Assembly (NCBI GenBank): GCA_963699345.1
Contig: CAVOTL010000005.1
Span: 1,550,001 to 1,614,000 of the forward strand
From: Bog-756 sp963699345
GTDB taxonomy: Bacteria; Actinomycetota; Acidimicrobiia; Acidimicrobiales; RAAP-2
Length of the DNA stretch: 64,000 nucleotides
Direction: 5' to 3'
Shown here: one piece after another, positions 50,897 to 60,595 of the stretch
Numbering within the stretch: position 1 is the first letter of the stretch
Layout of the letters: the number at the start of each line of letters is the position of its first letter
The notes under the pieces: model-generated
Database searches by the model: none
The model's input: the letters and a program-made list of their open reading frames with translations, nothing else
Told to the model about the DNA's origin: nothing
Program-made: the position numbers and the translations under genes

Positions 50897-52409
50897 GGGA
50901 GGGCTCCTTCCGCGCCGGGGCGGCGCGTCGTCGGGTCTCGGGTCCGGTGGCCGGTGGCCACCGGTTGATCGGGTGCTCCGTCGCCGCCCAGAGGTACTGG
51001 ACGGCATAGGCACGCCACGGACGCCACGGCTCGGCCCGGGCGACCAGGGCGGCCGGCGTCGACGGGAGTCCGAGGCACCCGGCCCCCCGTCGCACCCCGA
51101 GGTCGCCGTCGGGGAAGGCGTCCGGGTCGCCCAGGGCCCGCATGGCGACGGTCTCGAGGGTCCATCGCCCCACCCCCGGCAGGTCGCCGAGCACCGCCCG
51201 GGCGTCGTGACGGTCGGCCCCCGGACCCAGGTCGAGCCGACCCGACACCAACGCGTCGACGAGGGCGGCCAACGTCCGGCGCCGGGCCCCGGGAAGGGCG
51301 GGCTCGGCGCCGATCAGCTGGTCGACGGTCGGGAAGAGGTAGGTGAGACCGCCGACCGGCCGCTCCAGGGGGTCGCCGTGGGCCGCCACCAGCGCGGCGG
51401 TCGCGGTGCGGGCCGCGGCGGTGGACACCTGCTGGCCGAGGACGGCGCGCACGGCGAACTCGGCGCCGTCCACCGTGCGGGGCACCCGTCGGCCGGGGGC
51501 CTTCGCCACGAGGGGTGCCAGCCCCGAGTCCTGCGCCAGCACCCGGTCGACGGCCTCCGGATCGGCGTCCAGGTCGAGGAGCCGGCGGCACCGGGCGATG
51601 GCCGTGGTCAGGTCGGCGACGTCGGCGAGCTCCAGGCGGCAGGCGATGTGGTCGGGCGTGGGCGTGAGGGCCACGCGGCCCGGACCGTGCGCCAGGCGCA
51701 GGGTGCGCCGGTAGGTGGTCCCCACCACCTCCTCCACCCCGGGCACCGCCGTCGCCGCCAGGTGGCCGAAGAGCGAGTCCGGGCACAGCGGGCCCCGGAA
51801 GGGGAGCCGGACGGCGACCGTGCCCGTCCCGGGAGGGGCCACCCGCCCCGACCGGCGCGCCCGGAGCCCGGTCGGGGACAGGTCGAACACGGCCCGGACG
51901 GTGTCGTTGAACTGGCGGATGCTGGCGAAGCCGGCCCCGAAGGCCACGTCGGCCATGGACAGGGAGGTGGTCTCGATCAGCACGCGGGCCGTCTGGGCCC
52001 GCTGCGCCCGGGCCAGCGCCACGGGACCGGCCCCGACCTCGGCGAGCAGCAGTCGCTCGAGCTGGCGGACGCTGTAGCCCAACTGGCCGGCGAGACCCGG
52101 CACCCCCGACCGGTCGATGACCCCGTCGGCGATCAGCCGCATCGCCCGGGCCACCACGTCGGCCCGCACGTCCCACTCCGGCGAGCCCGGGGTGGCGTCG
52201 GGTCGGCACCGCTTGCAGGCCCGGAAGCCGGCCCGCTGCGCCGCCGCCGCGGTGGGCAGGAAGCGGACGTTGCGGCGCAGCGGGGTCCGGGCCGGGCAGC
52301 TCGGCCGGCAGTAGATGCGGGTCGACAGCACCGCGGTCACGAACCAGCCGTCGAACCGCGGGTCCCGGGACTGCACGGCGAGGTAGCAGCGGTCGGGGTC
52401 GTCGGGCAC
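50889..52409 (-). CDS. AdaA-type activator fused to AlkA DNA glycosylase
   Basis: 506 residues. Residues 1-75 form the Ada methyl-phosphotriester domain with C34, C38, C65 and C68 (IYCRPSCPAR and ACKRC); C34 is the likely methyl acceptor. An AraC-type helix-turn-helix follows (about 80-180, with LGYSVRQLERLL and GFASIRQFNDTVR). From about 200 on is AlkA: GVGRWTLETVAMRALGDPDAFPDGDLGV holds the helix-hairpin-helix and the catalytic Asp. The fusion senses and repairs alkylation damage and likely activates its own operon with ogt. The GTG at 52409 is preferred; a GTG four to six codons upstream is possible. Confidence 0.92.
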   Translation of the reverse strand: MPDDPDRCYLAVQSRDPRFDGWFVTAVLSTRIYCRPSCPARTPLRRNVRFLPTAAAAQRAGFRACKRCRPDATPGSPEWDVRADVVARAMRLIADGVIDRSGVPGLAGQLGYSVRQLERLLLAEVGAGPVALARAQRAQTARVLIETTSLSMADVAFGAGFASIRQFNDTVRAVFDLSPTGLRARRSGRVAPPGTGTVAVRLPFRGPLCPDSLFGHLAATAVPGVEEVVGTTYRRTLRLAHGPGRVALTPTPDHIACRLELADVADLTTAIARCRRLLDLDADPEAVDRVLAQDSGLAPLVAKAPGRRVPRTVDGAEFAVRAVLGQQVSTAAARTATAALVAAHGDPLERPVGGLTYLFPTVDQLIGAEPALPGARRRTLAALVDALVSGRLDLGPGADRHDARAVLGDLPGVGRWTLETVAMRALGDPDAFPDGDLGVRRGAGCLGLPSTPAALVARAEPWRPWRAYAVQYLWAATEHPINRWPPATGPETRRRAAPARKEPSRA

Positions 52410-52569
52410 CGCTCCAGTGTGCTCCACCGGCGGCGCCGCGACTAGCGGAATTACGACACGGCAGTGGCGGGTGGCGGCGGCCGGTCCGGGACGCTCACCC
52501 GGCCGGGGCCGGCCCCATCCCGATAGCGTCGGCGGAGGTGCGGACCGGCCGCACCGGAAGGGGCACGAC
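52410..52569. promoter_or_regulatory. Divergent spacer of ada-alkA and GH18 genes
   Basis: 160 bases. TAGCGT at 52524-52529 is a probable -10 for the GH18 gene, giving a leader of about 33 bases with GGAAGGGG as ribosome-binding site. An AT-richer stretch near 52441-52455 (actagcggaattacg) is the likeliest place for the Ada-type promoter on the other strand. Confidence 0.4.
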
Positions 52570-53583
52570 ATGATCCACGGAGTGGTCTCGGACCGGCGGG
52601 CGTGGCGCCTCGCGGCCCTCGCTCCGCTGCTCGTCCTCGGGCTGGCGGTGCCCGCAGGAGCGGTCGGGCCGGCCGGAGCGGTCGGGGCCGCCACGCCGGT
52701 CAGCGCCGCCGCCCCGTATCTGACGCTCGGGTGGGGCGACCCGCCCGATCCCACCACCGTCATGGCCGCCACCGGCATCCACGACTTCACCCTCGCCTTC
52801 GTCCTCGCCGGCCGGGGCTGCTCCCCCGAGTGGGACGGCACCCGACCGCTGCTCGGGGGGAGCGACGCGGCATCGATCGCCGCCATCCGGGCCGCCGGGG
52901 GCGACGTGTCCGTCTCCTTCGGGGGGTGGTCGGGCCGCAAGCTCGGCACGGCCTGCCGGACACCCGCCGCGCTGGCGGCCGCCTACGAGCAGGTCATCGA
53001 CGACTACGACCTGCGGGCCATCGACGTCGACATCGAGCACACCGAGTTCTCGCGGGCGGCCACCCGGCTGAAGGTCGTGACGGCGCTGCGCCAGGTGCAG
53101 CTGGCGGACCCGTCGGTCGAGATCACCATCACCTTCGGCTGCACCCCCACCGGGCCCGACGCCACCGGTCGGAGCCTCCTGGCCGATGCCGTCTCGGTCG
53201 GCCTGCAGCCCTACGCCTGGACGATCATGCCCTTCGACTTCGGCGTGCCGGAGTCGGACATGGGGGCGACCAGCGTGGCGGCGGCCGAGGGTCTGCACGC
53301 CGACCTCGAGGCCGCCTACGACGAGAGCTCGGCCACCGCCTACGCCCACATGGGGATCTCGTCGATGAACGGCCAGACCGACGAGTCGGACGAGACGGTC
53401 GACCCGGCGGACTACCAGACCATCCTCGACTACGCCACGGCCGACCACCTGGCCCGCGTCACCTTCTGGATGGTCGACCGGGACCGTGCCTGCACCGCGG
53501 GGGAGACGCTGGGCAACTCGTGCAGCGGGATCGACCAGACCCCCTGGGAGTTCACCACCATGACCGCCGGCTACGCCGGCTGA
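52570..53583 (+). CDS. Secreted GH18 (chitinase-type) family protein
   Basis: 337 residues. Signal peptide over about 1-47 (AALAPLLVLGLAVPAGAVG, cleavage near VSA or AGA). The mature part is a GH18-like barrel with DVSVSFGGWSG (strand 3) and RAIDVDIEH, which keeps the D-x-D-x-E catalytic triad spacing, then PFDFGVPESDMG, and GISSMNGQTDESDE. Such single-domain GH18 proteins resemble ChiA-type bacterial chitinases without a binding module. The ATG at 52570 follows AAGGGGCACGAC. Convergent with alkA, 3 bases apart. Confidence 0.8.
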   Translation: MIHGVVSDRRAWRLAALAPLLVLGLAVPAGAVGPAGAVGAATPVSAAAPYLTLGWGDPPDPTTVMAATGIHDFTLAFVLAGRGCSPEWDGTRPLLGGSDAASIAAIRAAGGDVSVSFGGWSGRKLGTACRTPAALAAAYEQVIDDYDLRAIDVDIEHTEFSRAATRLKVVTALRQVQLADPSVEITITFGCTPTGPDATGRSLLADAVSVGLQPYAWTIMPFDFGVPESDMGATSVAAAEGLHADLEAAYDESSATAYAHMGISSMNGQTDESDETVDPADYQTILDYATADHLARVTFWMVDRDRACTAGETLGNSCSGIDQTPWEFTTMTAGYAG

Positions 53584-53586
53584 CGG

Positions 53587-54246
53587 CTAACCCTCCCCGG
53601 GACGGTCGTCGGCCGCCCGCCAGCAGTACCAGGCGACCAGGCTGCGGTAGGGGCGGTACGCCTCCCCCAACCCGTGCAGGTCCTTCGGGTGCGGCAGCTC
53701 CTCCAGTCCCCAGGCCCGGGCGAAGCCGGCCCGCACGCCGTAGTCACCGGTCGGCCAGACGTCGAGCCGGTTCAACGCGTTCATGAGGAACATCTGCGCC
53801 GTCCACGGCCCGATGCCCCGGACCACCGTCAGGTGGGCGACCACGTCGTCGTCCGACATCCGTCCCATCCGGTCCAGGGCGACCTCGCCCGAAGCCACCT
53901 TGTCGGCCAGGTCGAGTAGGGACGCCGTCTTCGCCCCGCTCAGTCCGCACCCCCGGAGGACCTCGACGGGCGTGGCCAGCACCTGCCCGGCCGTGACCCG
54001 GCCGTCGAGGGCCTCCACGAACCGGCCGTGGATCGACGCGGCGGCGCGGCCGGCGAGCTGTTGGTAGACGATGCCGCGCGCCAGGTGGTCGAAGCGTCGG
54101 GCGACGGGCACGCGTCGCCGCGGTGGGGGTGGTCCGTGGCGCTCGGACAGCCGGGCGATCACGGGGTCGGCGGCGGCCAGTTCGGCCACCGCGTCGGCCA
54201 GGGGTGGGGACGGCACCCCGTGATGATGCCAGGCCGGTGCGACCAT
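53587..54246 (-). CDS. DNA-3-methyladenine glycosylase II (AlkA-type)
   Basis: 219 residues of the HhH-GPD fold: AGRAAASIHGRFVEAL, LRGCGLSGAKTASLLDLADKV, VRGIGPWTAQMFLMNAL (helix-hairpin-helix) and DVWPTGDYGVRAGF with the catalytic Asp. It removes alkylated purines from DNA. The start is uncertain: ATG 54246 is used; GTG 54216 (VPSPPLADAVAEL) would give 209 residues. It is the second AlkA-type gene within 4 kb. It is divergent from a SRPBCC gene. Confidence 0.88.
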   Translation of the reverse strand: MVAPAWHHHGVPSPPLADAVAELAAADPVIARLSERHGPPPPRRRVPVARRFDHLARGIVYQQLAGRAAASIHGRFVEALDGRVTAGQVLATPVEVLRGCGLSGAKTASLLDLADKVASGEVALDRMGRMSDDDVVAHLTVVRGIGPWTAQMFLMNALNRLDVWPTGDYGVRAGFARAWGLEELPHPKDLHGLGEAYRPYRSLVAWYCWRAADDRPGEG

Positions 54247-54305
54247 CGGGAGCGGGCGTAGGCTCGCAACGGAGACCAGAGGTCGGACGATCGGGAGGAG
54301 CACCC

Positions 54306-54770
54306 ATGGAGGGCGACGTCGTATCGGTGGAGCGGATCATCCCGGCGGGCCCCGCCGCCATCTTCGCCCTGCTGGCCGATGCCTCCCGCCACCCCGAGAT
54401 CGACGGGTCGGGCACCGTCCGCCAGGTCAAGCCCGGCGCTCCGCAGAAGCTGGAGCTGGGCTCCGTCTTCGGCATGTCCATGAAGGCGGGTGTCGCCTAC
54501 TCGATGCAGTCGACGGTCATCGAGTACGAGGAGAACCGCCGCATCGCCTGGCAGAGCCGGCCCGGGGGCGTCGTCGGGAAGGTCGTGGCCGGTCGGATCT
54601 GGCGCTACGAGCTCGAGCCCGTCGAGGGCGGGACCCGGGTGCGCGAGAGCTGGGACATCAGCCAGGACCACCAGCGGGCGCTGCTGAAGCTGGGCGGCCT
54701 CCCGGCCAAGACCGCCGACAACATGACCAGGACGCTGGAACGGATCGAGCGCATCGTCACCACCTCCTAG
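54306..54770 (+). CDS. SRPBCC (polyketide cyclase/dehydrase) family protein
   Basis: 154 residues: VSVERIIPAGPAAIFALLADASRHPEIDG is the typical opening, followed by strands LGSVFGMSMKAG and RIAWQSRPGGVVG, VEGGTRVRESWDIS, and a C-terminal helix ADNMTRTLERIERIV. The ATG at 54306 has GGGAGGAG upstream; TAGGCT at 54259-54264 is a probable -10 box. Ligand unknown; this fold carries many hydrophobic ligands. Confidence 0.8.
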   Translation: MEGDVVSVERIIPAGPAAIFALLADASRHPEIDGSGTVRQVKPGAPQKLELGSVFGMSMKAGVAYSMQSTVIEYEENRRIAWQSRPGGVVGKVVAGRIWRYELEPVEGGTRVRESWDISQDHQRALLKLGGLPAKTADNMTRTLERIERIVTTS

Positions 54771-54836
54771 CGGGGCCGGGGCACGACGGTCCGATACCGT
54801 CGGAAGGTTCGGGGGTGCGTCGGTGTTGCAACCGGT

Positions 54837-55835
<999 letters not shown>

Positions 55836-55852
55836 CCGGAGGGCCCGGCGGC

Positions 55853-56791
55853 TCAGAGGCCCGCCACCCGGGGCAGCACCTCCTCGGCCAGCAGGGCCAG
55901 GTGGTCGAGGTCGGACAGGTCCATGATCTGGAGGTAGGCCCGCGATGCGCCCAGGGCGGCGAACCGCCCGAGCTTGGCGACGATCGCGTCCGGGGTGCCG
56001 CAGAGTCCGTTGGCCGTCAACTCGCCCACCTCCCGGCCGATCGCCGCGGCGCGGCGGGTGATCTCGGCGTCGTTCCGGCCACCGCACACCGTCTGGGCCA
56101 CCGACAGCACCAGGTCGGCGGGGTCACGGTCGGCAGTCCGGCACGCCGCCCGCACCACCTCGAACTGGTGACGGGTGTCGTCCGGGTTCCGGAACCCCAG
56201 GTTGAACTCCGTCGCGTAGTTGGCCGCCAGCCGAGGGGTCCGCGACGGGCCGCTCCCGCCGATGATGATCGGCGGACCGGGTCGCTGCACCGGCTTGGGC
56301 AGGGCCGGAGCGTCCTCCAGCCGGTAGTGGACGCCCTCGAACGAGAAGGCGACGCCGTCGGGGGCGCCCCACAGCCCGGTCACGATGGCCAGCTGCTCCT
56401 CCAACCGCTCGAAGCGCTCCCTCACCGGAGGGAAGGGGATCCCGTAGGCGCTGTGCTCGGCGTCGAACCACGCGGCGCCGAGGCCCAGCTCCACGCGGCC
56501 GCCACTCATGGCGTCCACCTGGGCGACGGTGATGGCCAGCGGGCCCGGGGGGCGGAAGGTGGCCGCCGTCACCAGGGTACCGAGCCGGATGGTGCTGGTC
56601 TCCCGGGCGATCCCGGCGAGCGTCACCCAGGCGTCGGTGGGCCCGGGGAGGCCGTCACCGTTCCCCATGGCCAGGTAGTGGTCACTGCGGAAGAAGGCGT
56701 CGAAGCCCAGCTGCTCGGCCGTCCGGGCCACGACCAGGAGATCGTCGTAGGAGGCGCCCTGCTGGGGCTCGGTGAAGATGCGGAGGTCCAT
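55853..56791 (-). CDS. LLM-class F420-type oxidoreductase
   Basis: 312 residues: LRIFTEPQQGASYDDLLVVARTAEQLG, FDAFFRSDHYLAMGNG, GGRVELGLGAAWFDAEHSAYGI and PIIIGGSGPSRTPRLAANYA. These match the TIGR03560-like F420 group. It starts at an ATG 17 bases after a TAGACC element. It is on the same strand as, and downstream of, the MFS efflux pair (56 bases), but shares no overlap with it. Substrate unknown. Confidence 0.84.
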   Translation of the reverse strand: MDLRIFTEPQQGASYDDLLVVARTAEQLGFDAFFRSDHYLAMGNGDGLPGPTDAWVTLAGIARETSTIRLGTLVTAATFRPPGPLAITVAQVDAMSGGRVELGLGAAWFDAEHSAYGIPFPPVRERFERLEEQLAIVTGLWGAPDGVAFSFEGVHYRLEDAPALPKPVQRPGPPIIIGGSGPSRTPRLAANYATEFNLGFRNPDDTRHQFEVVRAACRTADRDPADLVLSVAQTVCGGRNDAEITRRAAAIGREVGELTANGLCGTPDAIVAKLGRFAALGASRAYLQIMDLSDLDHLALLAEEVLPRVAGL

Positions 56792-56847
56792 GACCCTGGT
56801 CTACCCGCGGCGGCCGGCGTCCGCTCGGCGGACCCCGTCCGGGCCGG

Positions 56848-58545
56848 TCAGGCGATGGGCAGGCCCCCGTCGACGAAGCCCTCGTCGATCTCGGCGTCGG
56901 CCGACCCGACCTCGCCCATCGCCATCGCCAGGTCCTCACTCGGGCGCTCGAGGCCCGACGACGACCGCAGCGGCAGCTGCTTGAGGAACAGGGTGGCCAC
57001 CAGCATGACGACGGCGATGGGCACCCCGACCAGGAAGACGGTGTGGAGCGACCGGACGAACGACTCCAGGATCCCGTACTGCAGATGGGGCGGGAAGGAG
57101 TGCAGCTCGCTCGGGCTCATCGAGAAGCTGCCGTGCACGTGGATGCCGGCGGCGGCGGCCCCGGGCACCAGCACCCCCATCCAGTGGCTCAGGCCGGCGA
57201 TGAAGATGGCCCCGAACAGCGCCGTCCCGAACGCTCCGCCGAGCGAGCGGAAGAACGTGACGGCCGCCGTGCCCGTGCCGATGGAGGTGGCCGGGACGGC
57301 GTTCTGGGTCACCAGGACCATGATCTGCATGCACATCCCGAGGCCCGCCCCGAGGAGCATCACGTAGAGGCTCATGGTCAGGTGGGACGTGTGCAGCCCC
57401 AGGTGGGAGAGGAGCCACATGGCGATGATCGTCAGCACCGAGCCGACGACGGGCATCGGCTTGTAGATGCCGGTCCGGGTCACGATCTGCCCGGAGCTGA
57501 TCGAGCTGATGAGGAGGCCCACCATCAGCGGGATCATCAAGAGGCCCGACACCGTGGCCGAGACCCCGTCCACCAGCTGCAGGTAGAGCGGCAGGTAGAT
57601 GATGGCGCCGTACATCACGACCGAGAGCAGGAAGCTGACCGTCGACGCCGTGCGGACCACGCCGATGTGGAACAGCGACGGGGGCAGGATCGGCTCCGCC
57701 GCATAGTGCTCCCAGACGATGAACGCGGCGACGAACACGACGGACACCGCGCCCATCGCAAGGATCACCGGCGACGACCAGGCGTACTGGGTGCCGCCCC
57801 ACACCGTGACCAGCAGCGCGGCGGTGACCCCGACCATCATGAGTCCGGCGCCCAGGAAGTCGATCCGGTGCGACTGGCGGCGGAACGGCAGCTTCAGCAC
57901 CGCGGAGGTCACCACGAGGGCCACGATCCCGATGGGCAGGTTGATGTAGAAGATCCACCGCCACGACAGGTCGTCGGTGAACACCCCGCCGAGCAGCGGC
58001 CCGGCCACCGACGACAGGGCGAACGTGGCGCCGAAGTACCCCTGGTACCGGCCGCGTTCGCGGGGGGAGACCACGTCGGCGATGATCGTCATCCCCATGG
58101 CCATCAGGCCACCGGCGCCGAGGCCCTGGATGCCGCGGAAGGCGATGAGCTGGCCCATGTTCTGGCTCATCCCGGCCAGGACCGACCCGATCAGGAACAC
58201 GACGATGGCGAACTGGAAGATGCCCTTGCGGCCGAACTGGTCCGACAGCTTGCCGTAGAGCGGGGTGGAGATCGTCGAGGTGAGCAGGTAGGCCGTCACC
58301 ACCCAGCTCATGTGGTTGAGTCCGTGGAGGCTGTTGACGATGGTGGGCAGGGCCGTCCCGACGATGGTCTGGTCGAGGGCGGCCAGGAACATGCCGAGCA
58401 GCAGGCCGCTGAACACCAACAGGATCTGGCGGTGGGTCAGTGTGACCACCGGACCGGACCCGGTCCCTCCCATCGGTGCGACCGGGTCGGGGGCGGTGCC
58501 GGGATCGGCGTCGGGGGCGTCGCGGCGTTCGGCGTCGATGCTCAT
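56848..58545 (-). CDS. MFS multidrug efflux transporter, DHA2 (EmrB/QacA) type
   Basis: 565 residues with 14 predicted membrane segments. MFS motif A is GKLSDQFGRKG (about 100-110), motif C-like AGPLLGGVF, and the DHA2 N-terminal QTIVGTALPTIVN is present. A long soluble C-terminal tail (RSSSGLERPSEDLAMAMGE) follows. The ATG at 58545 overlaps the MarR stop in an ATGA, so the repressor and pump are one operon. It exports hydrophobic drugs or metabolites by proton antiport; the substrate is unknown. Confidence 0.9.
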   Translation of the reverse strand: MSIDAERRDAPDADPGTAPDPVAPMGGTGSGPVVTLTHRQILLVFSGLLLGMFLAALDQTIVGTALPTIVNSLHGLNHMSWVVTAYLLTSTISTPLYGKLSDQFGRKGIFQFAIVVFLIGSVLAGMSQNMGQLIAFRGIQGLGAGGLMAMGMTIIADVVSPRERGRYQGYFGATFALSSVAGPLLGGVFTDDLSWRWIFYINLPIGIVALVVTSAVLKLPFRRQSHRIDFLGAGLMMVGVTAALLVTVWGGTQYAWSSPVILAMGAVSVVFVAAFIVWEHYAAEPILPPSLFHIGVVRTASTVSFLLSVVMYGAIIYLPLYLQLVDGVSATVSGLLMIPLMVGLLISSISSGQIVTRTGIYKPMPVVGSVLTIIAMWLLSHLGLHTSHLTMSLYVMLLGAGLGMCMQIMVLVTQNAVPATSIGTGTAAVTFFRSLGGAFGTALFGAIFIAGLSHWMGVLVPGAAAAGIHVHGSFSMSPSELHSFPPHLQYGILESFVRSLHTVFLVGVPIAVVMLVATLFLKQLPLRSSSGLERPSEDLAMAMGEVGSADAEIDEGFVDGGLPIA

Positions 58546-59081
58546 CGGCTCCCCCGGTCCCCGGTCGGCCCCACCGCGTGATGTCCCGGGCCGGCGTCGC
58601 GGGCCGCGTGCAGGTCCGCCCCGAGCCGCAGCAGGCCGCTCGCCAATGCGTTGCGCTCCTCGTCGCTCCAGTCGGCGATGGCCAGGGCCAGCTCCCGGCG
58701 CCGCGACTCGGACACCGCCTCGAGCACGGAGGCACCGAGGTCGGTGAGGCTGAGCAGGGCGGCCCGCCCGTCGGCCGGATCGGGGGTCCGGGCGATGAGG
58801 CCGGCGGCGACGAGGTCGCGGATCTGGCGGCTGATGGTCGAGAGATCGAGTTCCACGCTCCCGGCGATGTCCGACAGCCGGACCGGCGCCTCCTCGGACA
58901 CCCGGACCAGCAGCCAGTAGCCCGTACGGCTCACCGTCGTGCCCTCCGGCAGGGCGTCGCGGGGGACCTCGAGCCGCAGTATGGCGCGGGCCACCTGGGT
59001 CAACGACCGCTCGAGGCCGGCCGAGACGCGGGCGGTCGGGGTCGGTCGCCGGCCGGTGTCCGTCGTCGTATCCGTCTCCAT
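58542..59081 (-). CDS. MarR family transcriptional regulator of the MFS pump
   Basis: 179 residues. The winged helix spans about 55-130: PVRLSDIAGSVELDLSTISRQIRDLVAAGL and the wing RTPDPADGRAALLSLT. The start ATG at 59081 has GGAGCATCG upstream; the frame is open further but the added sequence covers the operator region. It is co-translated with the MFS gene, and the palindrome TGCTTGCAGCAAGCA 60 bases upstream is the likely binding site. Confidence 0.88.
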   Translation of the reverse strand: METDTTTDTGRRPTPTARVSAGLERSLTQVARAILRLEVPRDALPEGTTVSRTGYWLLVRVSEEAPVRLSDIAGSVELDLSTISRQIRDLVAAGLIARTPDPADGRAALLSLTDLGASVLEAVSESRRRELALAIADWSDEERNALASGLLRLGADLHAARDAGPGHHAVGPTGDRGSR

Positions 59082-59140
59082 CGATGCTCCTCGTGCCCGG
59101 TCGGCCGCGGGTGACGGCTCGTTCGCCGGGTCCATGTAGG

Positions 59141-59155
59141 TGCTTGCAGCAAGCA
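59141..59155. promoter_or_regulatory. MarR-type operator TGCTTGCAGCAAGCA
   Basis: Perfect 7-base arms TGCTTGC/GCAAGCA around a central A, 60 bases upstream of the MarR start. A second TTGC-rich half lies adjacent (CAAGTATAC). It is probably the autoregulatory operator of the MarR-MFS operon. Confidence 0.55.
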
Positions 59156-59190
59156 AGTATACCGAACCGGGCCGCCGTCGCCAGTCGGAG

Positions 59191-59892
59191 TCAGCAATCA
59201 ACGATCGCATTTCCGTTCCCCGGTGGGGATGTCGGGCGCAGGGCCCGCCCGACGGCCAGGATCCCCACCACATGGGCGCCCGCCACCCGGAGGGCGGCGG
59301 CGGCCGACTGCGACCGGGCCCCGGTGGTCACGCTGTCGTCGAAGACCAGGATCGCCAGGCCCTCGAGGCCGGCCCGATCCACCCCCGGTTCGGGGGCGAA
59401 CCCGTCACGGCAGGCCGCCAGGTGGCCGGCGCGGCCCCTCCCCCGGACCAGCAGCGGCAGGTGCCGGGCGGCCAGGACGGGCACCGAGTCGAGCAGCCCG
59501 CCCGCCGGGGCGGGGCCCACCCGACGGGTGGAGGGCACCGGCGTCACCACCGTCGACGGCCCGAGCCAGCCCATTGCGCCCACCTCCTGCCGGTCGATCC
59601 ACGTCATCAGGTCGTCGGCCACCCGCTGGCGGTGGCGTCGCCGGGACTCGACGCTGGTGTCGTCCTTGTAGCCGCGCAGGCGCCGGTGCACGTCGTCCCC
59701 CACCCGGTACTCGTGGACCACGACGGTCCGGACCAGGGGAAGGCCGAGCTGGCCGGCGACCGACCGGCAACAGAAGCAGACCGCCGGGCCGCCGCGGATC
59801 CCACGACCACAGAGGCGGCACGACCCGGCCCCGGCGCCCGGCCGGGCGCGGTCCGACGGGTCGGGCGGAGGGACGGACGTCGGATGGATCAC
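59191..59892 (-). CDS. ComF family phosphoribosyltransferase-like protein
   Basis: 233 residues. An N-terminal zinc-finger-like cluster CRLCGRGIRGGPAVCFCC (about 25-42) precedes a phosphoribosyltransferase-like domain with the PRPP loop VFDDSVTTGARSQSAAAALR near residue 195. The GTG at 59892 is used because the first cysteine cluster follows. ComF proteins act in competence DNA uptake or related nucleotide handling. It is on the minus strand downstream of the PaaI gene with a 76-base gap. Confidence 0.8.
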   Translation of the reverse strand: MIHPTSVPPPDPSDRARPGAGAGSCRLCGRGIRGGPAVCFCCRSVAGQLGLPLVRTVVVHEYRVGDDVHRRLRGYKDDTSVESRRRHRQRVADDLMTWIDRQEVGAMGWLGPSTVVTPVPSTRRVGPAPAGGLLDSVPVLAARHLPLLVRGRGRAGHLAACRDGFAPEPGVDRAGLEGLAILVFDDSVTTGARSQSAAAALRVAGAHVVGILAVGRALRPTSPPGNGNAIVDC

Positions 59893-59908
59893 GGCACTCC
59901 CCGGTGGG

Positions 59909-59922
59909 CCGGCCCGGGCCGG
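59909..59922. repeat. 14-bp GC palindrome between thioesterase and comF genes
   Basis: CCGGCCCGGGCCGG is fully self-complementary and lies 17 bases upstream of the comF start. It could be part of a terminator for the thioesterase transcript or a protein site; GC-rich palindromes of this size also occur by chance in such DNA. Confidence 0.25.
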
Positions 59923-59968
59923 TGGGTCTGGGGCGGCCGGGGCCGCGAGCGCCGGGGCGCGGGTCCGC

Positions 59969-60424
59969 TCAGGCGGCCGGAGGCCCGTCGTCGGGGCGGT
60001 GCAACAGGAAGGTGCCGGTCGACCGGCTGATCAGCCGGCCGTCGGCGTCGGTCACACCGGCCTCCGCGTAGGCGACCTGGCGCGCCAGGCGGACGACGTC
60101 ACCCCGCAGCCCGTACGACTCGCCTTCGAGGGCGGGACGCATCGTCTCGATCTTCATCTCCAACGTGCCCCGGGTCCGGGCCCGGCCCGGCAGGGCGGCG
60201 TTGATGGCGAAGTTCATCGCTGCGTCGAGCAGGAGGCCGTGGATGCCGGCCTGCACGATGCCGTGGGGGTTGCAGGCCTGCTTCGACGGGGTGAACGTGC
60301 CCATGACCCAGCCGAGGTCCTCGCCATCGACGCCGTAGTCGTCGAAGGACGCCCCGACGGTGCCGATCAGCTCCATCCCGCCGTCGCCCAGCCAGCGGTC
60401 CATGTCCTTAATGCGGCCTGTCAT
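59969..60424 (-). CDS. PaaI-type hotdog-fold thioesterase
   Basis: 151 residues. The hotdog core includes FTPSKQACNPHGIVQAGIHGLLLDAAMNFAI (catalytic region after the first strands), TRGTLEMKIETMRPALEGE and RQVAYAEAGVTDADGRLISRSTGTFLL. It hydrolyses an acyl-CoA or acyl thioester. The ATG at 60424 follows TACGGT by 6 bases with no ribosome-binding site. It is divergent from the thiolase gene. Confidence 0.8.
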   Translation of the reverse strand: MTGRIKDMDRWLGDGGMELIGTVGASFDDYGVDGEDLGWVMGTFTPSKQACNPHGIVQAGIHGLLLDAAMNFAINAALPGRARTRGTLEMKIETMRPALEGESYGLRGDVVRLARQVAYAEAGVTDADGRLISRSTGTFLLHRPDDGPPAA

Positions 60425-60430
60425 GCCCGC

Positions 60431-60436
60431 ACCGTA
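60431..60436 (-). promoter_or_regulatory. -10 box TACGGT of thioesterase gene
   Basis: TACGGT on the minus strand ends 6 bases before the ATG at 60424, fitting the leaderless pattern. Confidence 0.45.
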
Positions 60437-60595
60437 GTCCCCGGCTGCGTCACCCCTGTGGCCGCCTCCGACGGCGTCCCGGTAGGCTCTGGATGGCGGC
60501 CACCGTGGCCGCCGGGCGGGGTGGGACCCTGCCGCACACAACCACCGGGCACGGCCGGCAGGAGGATTCCGCCGGACCTCGGAAGGAGAACGACC

